A stretch of DNA of 64,000 nt from Adineta vaga (lineage: Eukaryota; Rotifera). The stretch lies in the NCBI GenBank assembly GCA_021613535.1, contig CP075496.1, positions 13,702,001-13,766,000 on the forward strand, in the 5' to 3' direction. The notes beneath the pieces were generated by a model, which was given only the letters and a program-made list of their open reading frames with translations, had not been told where the DNA came from and made no database searches. A program made the position numbers and the translations under genes. The first letter of the stretch is position 1. Every line of letters begins with the position of its first letter. This document shows positions 25,565 to 38,029 of the stretch, one piece after another.

Positions 25565-27220
25565 ATGTTAAGAACTCTCTTCACTGATTTACCTGATCTT
25601 GTTATTCTCAATATATTTCATTATCTATCTTCATTCGATGCCATTCAAGCATTTTATAATATTGACAATCAAACCGATCGAATTCTAAATCTTCTTATAG
25701 AATCTCAATGTTTTTCAACAATTCATCATCTTCGTTTACGTTTATTTCATTTTGTCTGTCAACATGTTTTACCATATTTAAATAGAAAACTTTCTCATTT
25801 AACTCTCTATGATCATCAACTTGATTTAGTACGAAAGACTCAAATACATATCAATCTTTCATCACTTCATTTGATCAATATCAATGAAAATGAAACTCTT
25901 CTTTCCTTTTTTCTTCATGAACAATTAACAAATTTAACGATTGAATTTCTCAATGAACATCATAATGAAGCTCAAGCATATGTTTGTGAACAATTTCTAT
26001 TCAATAAAATATCAAAAAATTTAGTTCATTGTCATTTATTAAATAAATTTGGTCTTCAACTTCAACATTTAACTTTATTTCCTCATCATTCAATTCAACA
26101 AATAACAATTCAATTGAAAGAATTATCCGATTTACATATACTTTTTGATCATTTAGTAAATATTCAAATATTAAATGTTAAATTATGTCAATGGAAACTT
26201 GAAGATTATAAATATGATTATAAAAAATTATCTCAAACTCTTCCATTTCTTATTGAATTTTCACTTGAAACAAATCATACATTAACCTTTAATCGAATTC
26301 TTCTTCTTATTGAACATTTAATTCATTTAGAAAAACTTTCGATTAATTATCGAAATTATGATGAACACGGAATTGATATCAATCGTTTTCAACACATTTT
26401 AATTCATCTTAATCATTTAATAAATTTGAATCTTTTCCTCAAATTTATTTATTTTCATCTAAATCCAAAATATACATTCGAATCTCATCTTTCATTTAAA
26501 CAACAATGGAATATTTCTACGAATTGGAATTCAATACAAAAATATTATCTTGCATATACAAAACCATATCTTTATCAAACATATGCAATATCAACGGATA
26601 TTCTATTTCAAGATGAATTAAAAGTTCTTCCAAGTATAACAAAGTTAAGTTTAACAACACATATGAAACAAGAGAATAGTTTAGTAATGATTCGTTTATT
26701 GAATCAGCAATTTCCATCATTAACTCATTTGCATTTAATTGATTCGTTTGGTATTGAAAATAATGGAGAATTCAATGTGAAATTATTGAAAATTTCGTCA
26801 TTTGATGCATCAGATTTGAAAAATTTCAATCTTTTTCAAAATCTTTTTCAAGCAATGCCAAATCTTATTTATTTATATGTTAATTGTAATATTTTAATCA
26901 ATTGTAATTTAGAATTTTTATTAGGAAATAATCAAATCAAATATTTAGAGTTTAAAACAAATAATTTCGATGAAATTCCAAATCTTTTAATATATTTTCC
27001 ATTTGTTGAACAATTAACTGTGAATAATCAAAAGCAAATTAAACAATATCAACGAAAATCATATCTATTTCTATTCAATTGGTTTGAAATCTCTCCTCGA
27101 TTGTATACAATTCATATAAAAGCACCAAAAATATCGGATCTATTCTATTTAAATCGAATTCAATCTGATGAGAATTTATTTATACAACATTCAAATGAAA
27201 TTTTAACTTTATGGAGATAG
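25565..27220 (+). CDS. F-box-like/leucine-rich protein
   Basis: Intronless, 551 residues. The N-terminus FTDLPDLVILNIFHYLSSFD matches the F-box pattern (LPxxILxxIFxYLxxxD), which recruits substrates to SKP1-cullin ligases. The rest is Leu/His/Asn-rich with irregular LRR-like units (LSHLTLYDH, LSSLHLININENE, LTNLTIEF, LTHLHLIDS, LIYLYVNCNILI). Single-exon F-box proteins of this kind are, to my knowledge, a large family in bdelloids; individual substrates are unknown. Start chosen because MLRTLFTDLP places the F-box at the very N-terminus as usual. The stop is a TAG at 27218-27220. Confidence 0.8.
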   Translation: MLRTLFTDLPDLVILNIFHYLSSFDAIQAFYNIDNQTDRILNLLIESQCFSTIHHLRLRLFHFVCQHVLPYLNRKLSHLTLYDHQLDLVRKTQIHINLSSLHLININENETLLSFFLHEQLTNLTIEFLNEHHNEAQAYVCEQFLFNKISKNLVHCHLLNKFGLQLQHLTLFPHHSIQQITIQLKELSDLHILFDHLVNIQILNVKLCQWKLEDYKYDYKKLSQTLPFLIEFSLETNHTLTFNRILLLIEHLIHLEKLSINYRNYDEHGIDINRFQHILIHLNHLINLNLFLKFIYFHLNPKYTFESHLSFKQQWNISTNWNSIQKYYLAYTKPYLYQTYAISTDILFQDELKVLPSITKLSLTTHMKQENSLVMIRLLNQQFPSLTHLHLIDSFGIENNGEFNVKLLKISSFDASDLKNFNLFQNLFQAMPNLIYLYVNCNILINCNLEFLLGNNQIKYLEFKTNNFDEIPNLLIYFPFVEQLTVNNQKQIKQYQRKSYLFLFNWFEISPRLYTIHIKAPKISDLFYLNRIQSDENLFIQHSNEILTLWR

Positions 27221-27991
27221 TTTTGTTTCATTTCAAGTCATTTTATTTTCGGAATAATAAATCATTCATTTGAAAGTTGAAAAATGATTTGGATCATTTT
27301 AAATGCCGATGGGGGACACATCGGACGTCACACCCATTTCTATATAGTAAGTTTTTCTCTTCGAAAGTATACGCCCTTTGGTACTTTAGGTGGTTCGGCA
27401 CGTCCGTGAATAGCGAATCATAAAGTGTGAAGAAAAGATTCTAATATTGATTTGTAATTACCTTTTTTTCTTAGTTGCACACTGAAATTGTTGTATTTGG
27501 TAATTATCTATCGTTGGACGCTTTATTGATTAACGGGAACAAACTTTAATTTGTCGTCTTAAACAAGCGAAGAATTTCTAGTCTTTCTGTTTGATAAGAA
27601 AAAAAAGCTTATCGACAAATGAGTAAATTGACAAATAAATGTGTTGAACAATTTACCGGAAATTTCTTCTTTTTTTTTGACTTCATCAATAAGTTCTTTT
27701 CTTTGTGGTTTTGTTTCGGATAATTTTATTTATATAAAAGCGAAAAAGAAAACGAAAGTAAAGCAAGCAGAAATGCATGCAATCATTAAGATTTGTTTTT
27801 CATACAATTGACATGAGAAAAATAAAAGAACAAACACAAGTTTTTATTACGATCAATATAAGTGCTCAGAAGAAACCCGTGCAAATTTAATCATCTAAGT
27901 GAAAAAATAATGTCTATGTTTTTTTTTGGTTTTCTTTTCACAACGCGATCATATCAATAATAACCTAAAATGACAGGATGAGAGAGGAAAA
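27221..27991. other. Intergenic region with a GC-richer hairpin island
   Basis: Most of it is AT-rich with pyrimidine runs (27660-27680). The exception is about 27305-27415, noted separately, where GC content is visibly higher than in the flanks. No protein frame is supported. Confidence 0.4.
27305..27406. ncRNA. Possible structured RNA (unassigned)
   Basis: CCGATG (27306-27311) and CATCGG (27319-27324) form a 6-bp stem with a 7-nt loop, and CGGACGT (27322-27328) can pair alternatively with ACGTCCG (27400-27406). I compared it by eye with U1, U2, U4, U5, U6, U11, U12, SRP RNA, vault RNA and the published rotifer spliced leader and found no match. It could simply be 3' UTR of the F-box gene. 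Confidence 0.2.
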
Positions 27992-30900
27992 TTAGGAAAT
28001 CATTTTCTTTTTGAAAATCTTACGATAAATGGAAGAAAATGTCAGTGGACTACTTGTTCGTGATCGAGAAACAGGACTAATCGATCGATTTCGACCAGAA
28101 TAACCACGGCGAATTGGACTTGCTGCTCGTGAACGACTCTGTTTCATTGAAGAAAAACGTTTTTTTTTTTTCTTTCTTTTTTTGAACTTATGTTATATAT
28201 ATACATACCAATGAAGCACCTCGTTTTGTACATGCTTCACCCTAAAAATTCATGTTTCATAAGATTTTCTCATTCTATCAATCATCAAAATAGATACCTT
28301 TACAATAACTCGTGCACCTTGCATCAAGGCTGGCCAGATATGATGATCAACAAGTGGTGCCGAATATTCCGAATCATAACTTCGTCGATATCTGAATTGA
28401 AATATGTTTTTTATTTTATTTATTATTAAACATGACTTTAATCAAATATGAACTAACTTTGTTTCATCGAATACTTCTGAAGTACTTGCAAATGCAATAT
28501 CAAGTGGATATGCAAGACAAGACATATGCCAAGCAATACGACATGCCTCTCGAATATATGTATTAATCAAAGAATAAGTGACACCAAGTGGTAAACTTAT
28601 TCGAGGATTACGATGTAAATTATCAATTACGTCCTAAAAAAGAAGAATTAGAATTACTATATTTGAGAATAGAAGTAACAAAAGATTTACCGAGACAATA
28701 CTGGCTAATTCGAAATAATCCAAATTTCGATTAATATAATCTTGAACAGTGTCTTCGAGTGAGTCTCCAGCAGAAAGTGTAATAGCTAATTGCGAACGAA
28801 GACGCAATTTCCAATCAGAAAAACGACGTTTTGAAACAGAAAATGCTTCCTAAAGAAGAAATTCAAAGAACAAAATTAATTATAGAAAAGAAGAAAACTA
28901 TTTGTCTTACTTGAATTATATTAAAACAAATACGTTCATTCATATCATAATCATCCGATACTGTTCGAAGTGTATCTAATGCATTCAAACGATCTCGTGA
29001 ATACAATTCATTAAAACGTTGAATCAAAGTATTTTCACGAACTGTTTCCAAAGCATCACTCTTTGTTAATGAAACCAATGAACGAACAGGTGATAATGCA
29101 CGTACCGGAGTAAATGCACGTACTGGTGATAAAGAACGTCGACGTACATAGGTACTAGATTCGAAAGATTTCTGTCAACATTTTTCTATCGAGAGTAGAA
29201 AAAATGATTTATTTACCTCAATACTGGTGAAGCTGAACGAGCGCGTGAACGTCGTTGAGCAAATTCAATATCATCACGTAAACGACGAATTTCTCGTTCA
29301 TAATCATTGATGTATGTTGATCGTGGTTTACAACGTTCAAGTGAAAGTCGAAATTCAGCATCACTTAAACTATTGATAAAAACATTTATTTCTTCAATTT
29401 CTGTTTTGATGAGAAGAAAAAACACCAAATCTCCTCTTACCGTAATCGTAAATTGGATAATTCAGCATCAGTATAGATTTTTTCATCCGTTGATTTTACT
29501 CGTTCATCAATAAGTTCAGCCCGTGTTTGTTCAAGTCTAAACAGGGAAATAGATCTCCTCGATACAAAATGAAAGAACTATCAATCGGTTTTGTATACTC
29601 GGCTTCGAGCCGGGCATTATCAACATTGGCATCACAAAGATCGAGCTCGAGATCTTGTAAATTTCTATCATATTCATCGCCTAATGCTTGAAATTCAGCA
29701 TCTGTGCGAAGATGTGCGTATGGGTAACGCCACCAAGCCAATGGATATAAATCCGAACCGGTATTACTTAATAAAGCATTGAAATATGATGCTTCAAGAT
29801 TGACAAATGGTAATAGACGTGCTCTGATTGTCGATGCACCACCATAAACACCACCTATTTGATGATGAAGAATCGTTCAATCAATATGTTAAGATGAGGA
29901 AAAAAAGGTTGTTGTTATCCCCGCCGAGAGAAGCTGATATCACCTGGTGCTTGTAAGTCAGAGCAAATCAAACAATGCACAAAGTGTATCAGCCGTTTCG
30001 TGCAAGATGTCTATATGTGTGTATGTATGTGACGCAGTAAATGTAAGTTATTTGTGTGCGTGTGTCGGAGTTAGAATAAGAAGATAGAATGGAATGAACG
30101 TTTCCATCTTACTCAATTGTCGCACTCGGAGAAACCGCGCGAGTGAGCGAATGAACGAGAGAAAGAGCGAGCACATAATAGTAAAAAAGAAAGAGGGAGA
30201 GAGAGAGAGAAAAAAAGTCCGACACCCGAAAGAGAGCATTTCCATTTGACGACGATGCGAAAAAAAGAGACCAGTTTCTTTCTCTCTCGCACGCACTCTC
30301 TCTCTCTCCCTCTCTCAGCCCCCTTTCTTGCACATCATGCATGATGGGTGAACAATTGTGATGAGATTTTTTCTTACTATAGCTCGATCGAGCTTTTACG
30401 AGTTTCAATTATAGAGGGAAAAGTAGCGGCAAGACAAGAAGAAGAAGAAGAAGAAGAAGATGACGAGGAAATGATAAGTTGGAAAAGAGGTTAAGAGAGG
30501 GTAAGACAGAGGAAAAGAAAAGATGCTCTCAAGTTTAAGAAAATTGGTCACCATATAGAAAGAGAAAAAAACTGCTTACAAGAACGACAAATCGATGGCG
30601 ATGTTCAGGAAAATTTCTTTTGCTACAAGCTATTTGAATAGAAGGCTTTTTTATTACCAGTTGTCTATTTGAAGACGAACTTTAATTACAGAATACAGTA
30701 AACATACATGTTATTATCATTTTTTTTCTATCTAATCCAAACCTTCTCAATAATTATTTCTACCTTACTTTGTCATTCGCTGATAAGAGAAAGAATAGAG
30801 AGAAAAAGGAGTTCAAAACGGGCGTCTGCTTGAGCGCGCTCGTCAGAATTGTGTTATATGAGTGTCAAAAAAGAAAAAAAAAGAAAGGGAATAAGAATAA

Positions 30901-33253
30901 GACTCTTGCACCCTCCATTACAACTACGACAGCTATTACTTCTATTCATTTTTTTTGTCCTTTTCTCTTCTTCAACGTCGATGACGGCTGCAACTTCTTT
31001 GTGTCACAAGCATTCCGTGTTTCTGAAAATGATGATGATGATGATAATGATGATAAAAAAATGCACAGGATAGAAGAATGAAAGAGGGAGAGAAATCGCT
31101 CGAGTTCTCGTTCCTTTATTCGTTCGTTCGTTCGTTCGCTCGAGTTTTTGGTGATGAGACGGATGTCGATAGTAAATGGAAAAAAAGAATTACACAGACA
31201 CACGCACACATTCATCTAACTACTAGAATGAAACTAGTTGTTGTGTAGTAGTAAACTCGTCGTTATTTCTTCTTCCCTCATTCTTTTTCTTTTTTTTTCT
31301 TCTTTTTTTTCTCCTGATAAAAATCTGTTGTTTGTATTTTAGACGGCATCGACAGACCGAAAGGAAAAGAATGTAACTTCACTCATTTTCTTTATACTTT
31401 GTATACGGCGACGCCTAGCGCCTAGTCCCGAAGCAGGAAATGTGTACGGGAACGACAATAAAAAGGAGGGAAGCACTGTGTATGGGAGAGAGAGAGAGAG
31501 AAAGACGAAGATGAAGAAGAAGAATGAAGGCGAGTGGGTGTTCCTGTTCTAGTAACGAATGAAAAGAATAGGCTACGGGCAGATTGAACTCGGGCATGCA
31601 TCGAACAAAATTGTCGCCTCTGCTTAATTATGGATGATGGAAAATGGAAAGAGATGGAAAAAAAAAAGAAAAAAGAAAAAATCGTCTGCTGTACTAATCC
31701 CTAATGCTTGAATGAGATGATAATCAGAAAGATGTCTATTCATAAACAATGATCACAAAATCGACAACTAGACAGATAGAAATATTGACAGATAAACGAA
31801 GATGTACGTGTGCAACTCACTATAGACTTTCGAATCAAATGATGTCCAATAGTGCCACACGCTACAATTCATTTTCAATCGCGTGCTACAAGCATTATTA
31901 TCCATCTTTTCCCTTCTCTCTGTCTCTGTCTCTGTCTCTTCTTCTTTAAATGCCTTCAAGCGATTTTAGCTTAGGTCTATTTCGTTGGCTTGTTTTCATA
32001 AAAGTCTGAAAGCTCATTAGTCTAATTGTCTATTATCGTCCGCATGACGTTGAAAAGCAATTCGAGTACCATCCGTTGTTTTATACATGGGGATGTACAT
32101 TGTCGAAGAGTAAGATCTATTTTGTTCGGTTAGTTCGACGAAGAAGAAAAAAAGAAGGAAGAAGGCGGAGAACTTGTCTCATCTGCACACATGCTAGTTG
32201 ATTGCATGACTTCCGGCCTGTCCGTCAAGATAATGACGATGCAAGAAGCCAAGTGAATTCACGAAGAATTGATAGAGACTAGGACATGCTCAAAAGAATA
32301 TGAATAGTTGATGAAAAAGAAAATGAGAAAGGCAAAATTCAACTTTAGTAAAACATTTGGAATATGAGATGATGCATTTTGTTCATTTAAGAAAGCTAAT
32401 TAAATAAATTGTGAAGGAGAAGAAAAGATTTCAATCAATTTCTTTTCTTTTTCAAAGTACACTTATCAATTATTCTCAAAGTTCAGACAATGAATTTTTC
32501 TTCTAATTTCTAACATATTACATCGCATAAACTAACAAGAGCAACGATAAAACAAAAGCAAAAGAAGAGAGAAGAAATTGGAATCTTTCAAGCGTAATAT
32601 ATGACAACATCGACCTTGAATACCGTCGTATTATTCTGTTGTTGTTATTAAAAAAAATAGGGATGAAGAAAAAAAGAAAACTCTAATTTGAATTCTTTTT
32701 TCTTTTTCGACATCTTGTAGGACTTCATACATACACACATATAGAAGGTTTCATTCGATTTTATATTATATATTCCACATCAATCGAGATATTGTTTTGT
32801 GTACAGAATGATGATAGGATGTTTTTTTCAAGGGTTATTTAAAAATTTCTTTTTTGTTTTTTTATATGGATGCAAAAACATGAAATTGTGTATGCAGAAA
32901 AAAATTGAATATTAATTTCTTTTTCTTTACCTTCAGCTGAAACCAGATTGAGAAGTTTGAATAATTCTCGTTGAACACGTGCATTCAATTCAATTATATC
33001 AATACATCGAGAAACATTTGTATCACATGAATTCGTCTAAAAAATAATAAATTCATTGTATTTCCTTAGTATTTTCTATACGAATAAAAGTGTGTTTAGA
33101 ATTATTCTTGATGTTTTTTAATTGACTATTATGCTCTCTGTTATTGTTTAAAATACTTACTAAGTAGGTATCGTTGAGACGAGAAAGTTTATCTTGTAGT
33201 AAATTGAACGTTCCCATGTTATTCAAATGACGAAGAAAGATTTTAGTCGACAT
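27992..33253 (-). CDS. SPATA18: Mitochondria-eating protein (Mieap/SPATA18 family)
   Basis: In vertebrates Mieap is a p53-induced factor of mitochondrial quality control that forms condensates in the matrix. Exon 1 (33161-33253) gives [20 protein letters not shown]. Exon 2 (32931-33036) gives [20 protein letters not shown]. Exon 3 starts at 29854 ([19 protein letters not shown]). Together they follow the human N-terminus closely (TNTCDQNLNHCLELIEQ…, VETIKSRLLPWLEASF). A coiled-coil segment ([36 protein letters not shown]) and an RSRSASP-type linker come next. The C-terminal Mieap domain follows: [40 protein letters not shown] and [13 protein letters not shown], all diagnostic. A basic Ser-rich tail ends in KIFKKKMIS. 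The intron between exons 2 and 3 is about 3.1 kb, far longer than any other here. Confidence 0.88.
29855..32930. repeat. Outsized Mieap intron packed with simple repeats
   Basis: The donor GTAAAG (complement of 32925-32930) and acceptor ...CAAATAG (before 29854) bound it. It contains (GA)n at about 30197-30210 and 31486-31502, (TC)n at about 30277-30318, (GAA)n at 30436-30460, (GAT)n at about 31028-31052, (TCGT)n at about 31120-31138 and a CTCTGT repeat near 31914-31940. Many poly-purine runs lie in between. Open stretches here are by-products of low complexity; no gene is supported. Confidence 0.75.
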
Positions 33254-34758
33254 AATTGATTTTTGATGTGATAGAAATGATGCTTCTGTTCTTGAAACGA
33301 ATATACCGGTTAATGAGCGCGATGTTGATGAAGAACACAAAGGAAGAGAAGAGAGATCGAAAAAGAGAAAGAAACTATGAGAAGAATTTCGTTTCACACA
33401 AACCAACCAGTAAAGAGAATATTTCAACCACCGGCGACCACATTAAATAGAGTACCCCGAAGAGAGAGAGAGAGAGAAGAGAGACGTAAAAGAAGAATTT
33501 TTTTCATTTTTGCCACAAAAGAAATCACATAGATTCGAATCGAAGTATTGCTGGTGTCGCACATCGAACATCAGTCAATAACAACAACATCGAAATCGAT
33601 CAATAAAAAGAAACTTAGAAAAGCAGAGAGTATTCTTGTTGTGGCTTTGACGAATTAGTTTAAAATGCGGTAAAGAAGAAGAAGAAGAAGAAAAATGAGA
33701 ATGCATAAGAATTTCTGGAAAAGAAAGGAGAAGAATTTTGAAAAGAATTATTTTGTCATTCTTTTCTTATTTCTACTTTTATAGACACAATGAAGATGAA
33801 GTTTTTTTTACTGATTTTCAATAGAAAGTCTCCGTTGTAGGAAACAACATATAGAAGCTCACTCGATTTTACTTAGAATGAAGATGTGATAATATTGATC
33901 GTGTGCATGATTTCAATTTTTTTCCTGTCATCGACATCTTTTCAAGGATCTATTGGTTTTGCCGTCTGAATGCAATGCCAATGGCGTGGTAAACCATTTC
34001 TTTTTTTAAAATAACGACGTACGGACGTCAAAGTATGCATCAAGGTTAGCTGAAAACAAATGAATGCGAGAAAAAAAGAAAACGATCATATAATTATCAC
34101 TACAATGAATAAATTTTAATCATATTAGTTTAATTTCTATGCTAATTAAAAAAAAAGAAATCATTTCTTTTACATAAAAATCTTACACTTGAAATCAATT
34201 ATGTGTAGAAGAACTATACTTATAGTTATCATTTCAAAAGAAAATATTTTATAACATAAATTGTTTTTCACTTGTTGTTGATCATTAGTTTTGACTTCTT
34301 AGTTTTACTTAAGCAAACAAGTCAAAGAAAAATTTGACTATATATTTAAATAAACATCGAATTTCTACATTGAGAATTACTTTAACAATTGATACCATCC
34401 GTATTCTTGTATGCATTTGAAAAGCCTGAAGATGAAAATAATCTCTCTTCCTAATCGAACAATACAAATTCATAGAAGACAAGCTATCGGGCAAGATTCA
34501 ATTGTATTATTTGTTCAAATCTTTTTTCAACTATTTCAAAGTATTCTTCTTTTCAATCTTATTTTAGATGAAACAAAAGAAAAACAGACACGTGTTAGAT
34601 ATCAATAACAAACTGATCGATTCCACTTTCTTTTTAGATTGTTATCGAGAAATTGAAAATAATACTCAACATGTTGAAATTTTATATGTGCAAAACAACG
34701 ATCGTCTTTTTTATTTTTATTTCCTAAATAATCTTCTTTCTCGAAAAACTGATTTGTT
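33254..34758. other. Intergenic, Mieap promoter side
   Basis: It continues the purine-rich character of the Mieap intron at first ((GA)n at about 33460-33482, (GAA)n at about 33678-33694), then becomes ordinary AT-rich sequence. Short open frames at 34309-34608 lack any motif. No gene or RNA is recognised. Confidence 0.45.
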
Positions 34759-36227
34759 TCATTCAACAATTGTTCGTGTTCGTTGTCGACGAATTTCATT
34801 GTATTTTGCAATATCAAGACGTAAATTTTGTAAATCACGTTGAATATCATTTAATAAATTTTCTTTTTCTTTTTCAAATTTATCTTTTTCACCAGCAAAA
34901 CGTAATTTTAAATCATGTTTCTTCGATTGTACTGTATCATATGCTTGTTGTTGAAGACGCATTCGTTCTAATTCTCGATCATCATAATCAACTTGTGTAA
35001 CAAATGGATTTTCCGATGCATGTTCAATACGTAAAACATTCTTTACCCATTCATAAACATCATAATCTGCATCCATTAGTTTATTTAGTAAAAAATTACG
35101 AATTAATTGAAGATTTCCTACGACTTTCCGACGAGTGCTTCTCTAGAGAAATTTGTCCATTAGTTTGTTGAAATAAAAACAAAAAACATGAATGTAAAAT
35201 TACCCGAGGATCAATATCACCATATTTCATGTGCATTCGAATTCGAGCAGTAAGCTTAGCAACTAGAAGTAACGAAATTAACGATGAAGGACAAATAGAA
35301 ATAGAAAAGATTTTTCTTTTATTAAACTCGATAGATATTTACATTAGTTTACAAGGTAAATTAATGTTGACAAAATGTATCAGAGAATAGAATTAAATTT
35401 CAAATCGTTTTCATATATTTTCTTCGGATTCATTCAATTTTTGATTAACTCATCGAAAGAAGATGTGATATTAAGAAAATTAAAGAAGCTTTAGAATCTT
35501 TTTCTTTTTTTTTGTTGTATTTAAGTAATTAGACATGTCACATGGAAATTTTCATGGACAAAATACTGCAAATCGCTTTTATAAGACTATTATGTTTATT
35601 GATATAACCTTGATGAAGAAATGTAAAACATAACTTTACGTTTAGTTCACATTTTTTTCTTCTTCGTCATCGTATTTTCTATTATTAAAACACTCGAATA
35701 AGTAATATACAACTTGAGATTTGTTTAGATATTTCAATGAGAAAAGAAAAACTTACTAAGAACTTCATATGATGATTGATCAAGAGGATGACGTTGAACA
35801 GCTTTTACTAAATAATTTGAATAATATTCTTCAATTTCAGCCTATTGAACAAAAAATAAAACATAAGAAAGATAAATAACGAAGAATTCTTTTCACATAC
35901 TCGAGTTGCATATTCAAGTGTAAAAACACGTTTAACATTATCATCCGCACTAAAGAAAACAAATTTTAGAAATAAAATGAATTTTTTCCAAAGAGAAAAA
36001 GCTACAAACGTTTTCAATTCTTCGGAATTTTCAAAACCAGGTCGTAAAATTTTACTAACATCAAAATTTGGATATGGATCAATATCACCTGTTTCCCATC
36101 TTGGTCTTGGTTTATACATATGTGCAGGTAAAACTCGTTTATTCTTTCCAACAATACCAGGTGGAATTGTCGACGCTGTTCGAATCCAACTGGAAACAAA
36201 TCGAACTTTTGATACGATTGTTAACAT
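34759..36227 (-). CDS. MRPS15: Mitochondrial ribosomal protein uS15m
   Basis: Small-subunit mitoribosomal protein that binds the 12S rRNA central domain. The first exon reads MLTIVSKVRFVSSWIRTAST, a basic/hydroxylated N-terminus typical of a mitochondrial presequence. The next exons read TADDNVKRVFTLEYATRAEI and LAKLTARIRMKYGDIDPRRS, then TRRKVVGNLQLIRNFLLNKL and MDADYDVYEWVKNVL. This is the S15 helical core, compared with human DVVKRLLSLEMANKKE and LRNTNYDVFEKICWGLGI. The C-terminal about 70 residues form a charged coiled coil (DLKLRFAGEKDKFEKEKENL) ending IVE. One intron (about 35280-35760) is near 480 bp; the others are short. Confidence 0.85.
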
Positions 36228-36427
36228 CTAGATAAATGAAATACGAATTTTTCTTTTTTTTTTTGTTTTTGATATTTTGCCAACTAAAAAAAACAAACAA
36301 GAAGAATATGTCTTTTGTCTTACTCAATATCAAGCGGAAAAAAAGTAGAGAGAAGATGAAAAAAGAACAAGAACACGTGCACTGATCAATAATGAAAAGT
36401 TCAGTTTCATATTAATATTCTGTTTAT

Positions 36428-37647
36428 TTAATCAACTTCAAGATCGATATCAGATTGATGTTGATGTTGTTCGCGTCCGCGCATACTATTGCTTAAATTG
36501 GCTGTCAAGGAATTCATGAGATTTTCAAATGGATTTGATGATGATGATGGTGATTGTTTTTGTTTTAAACCAAAAAATAATGTACCTATTCGTTCAACAT
36601 ATTGAACTAATGTTGAATCACGTTCAAGCGATTGTTTATAGGCATTGACCAATGATGAAAAGCAACGTGTGGTTTCAGTTGATGGTAAGATATCTAAATT
36701 CGAAGGAGAATTATCAGAGAGAAATGATAGTTGAAATTTTTCATACCTAATCGATGATTTGGTTCACCACTGGCTGCATTATTATGATTTCTCGGAATTT
36801 TAATCAAGGTTTGTCTCAAACATAATAGAAGAAACCAAAGAAAATTTAACATTGGATAAACATGATTGAATGGTCCAGGTGGTGTTTGTCGAATTTTTGG
36901 ATGTTGTTCAACATAAGTAACAAAAACAAGATAAGCTGTATGAAAATTGCGTAATAATAAATATTGTAAAACAGTTTGGGCAATAAATAGATCGATTTCT
37001 GATGGATAACCAAATGTTTGATGTGCTTCAATTAACATCGTTGCAAAAGATTGTCCATCATAGGAACGTAAATAATGATAACGACTATCTTTATAATTCT
37101 TTTCTTGTTCCCAAAGAATTCGTGCAAATGCTTCGTGTAATTTCGGATGACCTGTTTTATGATAATTGACTTTCTTTGTTGGTTCATTTGCTGAAGTAGA
37201 TTCTGTTAATGTTGAAAGTATTGATGATGAAAATGATGAATTAGATTCGGATGGTAAACTTGGTAATTGTTCATCTTGTTGAGGATAAAATGGTATTTGT
37301 GACGACCAACGTAATGTATTGCAAGCAAATTCCGTTCGTTCATCATGGAAAGATTTTAATGATTGAAATAAAATACAAATTTGTTGAATAGTATTATCAG
37401 TTAGTTCAGTAAGTTGAGAACGATTTAATGTTTCAATATAACATTTACATAGATCATAACCACTATTGGATTGATTATGTTCAAGAAAATAACAAGCGGA
37501 TTCGAAAAGAAATTTTAAAATCTGTTCATCATTTGACGATGAACGAAGACGAACATAAATTGTACGACAAATTTGATGTGCTTGATAAAAATCTTTATTC
37601 TGTTTACATTGTTCTAATTTATCAAAGAGACGTGTTGACGAAGACAT
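36428..37647 (-). CDS. GET4: GET4/TRC35, tail-anchored protein targeting factor
   Basis: Cytosolic subunit of the GET4-UBL4A-BAG6 complex that hands tail-anchored proteins to GET3. The first large exon (about 300 residues) begins MSSSTRLFDKLEQCKQNKDF and YQAHQICRTIYVR, the TPR-like alpha-solenoid start. It continues with ESACYFLEHNQSNSGYDLC, HPKLHEAFARILWEQEKNY, HYLRSYDGQSFATMLIEAH and FIAQTVLQYLLLRNFHTAYL, all family hallmarks, and LNFLWFLLLCLR near the end. A short intron (about 36695-36746) leads to the last exon (DILPSTETTRCFSSLV, RIGTLFFGLKQKQ), which has a polar tail. Transcribed divergently from ATRX. Confidence 0.9.
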
Positions 37648-38029
37648 GTCAAATAGTGTTGCTCTTCTTCGTTTAATAAATAGATATGAAGATGAAAATG
37701 CACGATAATATATAACTTGTTAACTAGGAAATTATGTTTGGGCGGTTGAGAAACGAATGTTTATGAGTCATCTGATTACTATTTTTTTGTTTTCTTGAAA
37801 ATAAATATGAATAAGAAAAAAAATTGTATTGTCGAGAGAAAATGATCCATCGTAAAGAAATAATTGATTTGAAAAACTTCAAGCGACATCTATATCATCG
37901 GTCAAATGTTAAACAAATCAATAGGTTGAGAACGAACAATCTTTGTTTCACAAGGAACATTGCTTTGTCTCACTAGCAATGACCTTTTTCAAATTTTAAT
38001 GTTCAATTTTAACTTTTAATTTATTAATA
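37648..38029. promoter_or_regulatory. Bidirectional GET4/ATRX promoter region
   Basis: A 382 bp gap between two divergent start codons; both promoters must lie here. No TATA box stands out. The gap is too small to hide a missing N-terminal ADD-domain exon set for the ATRX gene. Confidence 0.45.

Noticed and set aside
27305-27406. U5, U1 or U6-type snRNA
   Set aside because: Partial resemblance (CTCTTC..CGCC) to U5, but the invariant loop is absent and no Sm site in the expected place was found.
30048-31959. Many 60-100 codon ORFs rich in Ser, Leu, Glu or Lys
   Set aside because: They are translations of GA/TC/GAT microsatellites within the Mieap intron.
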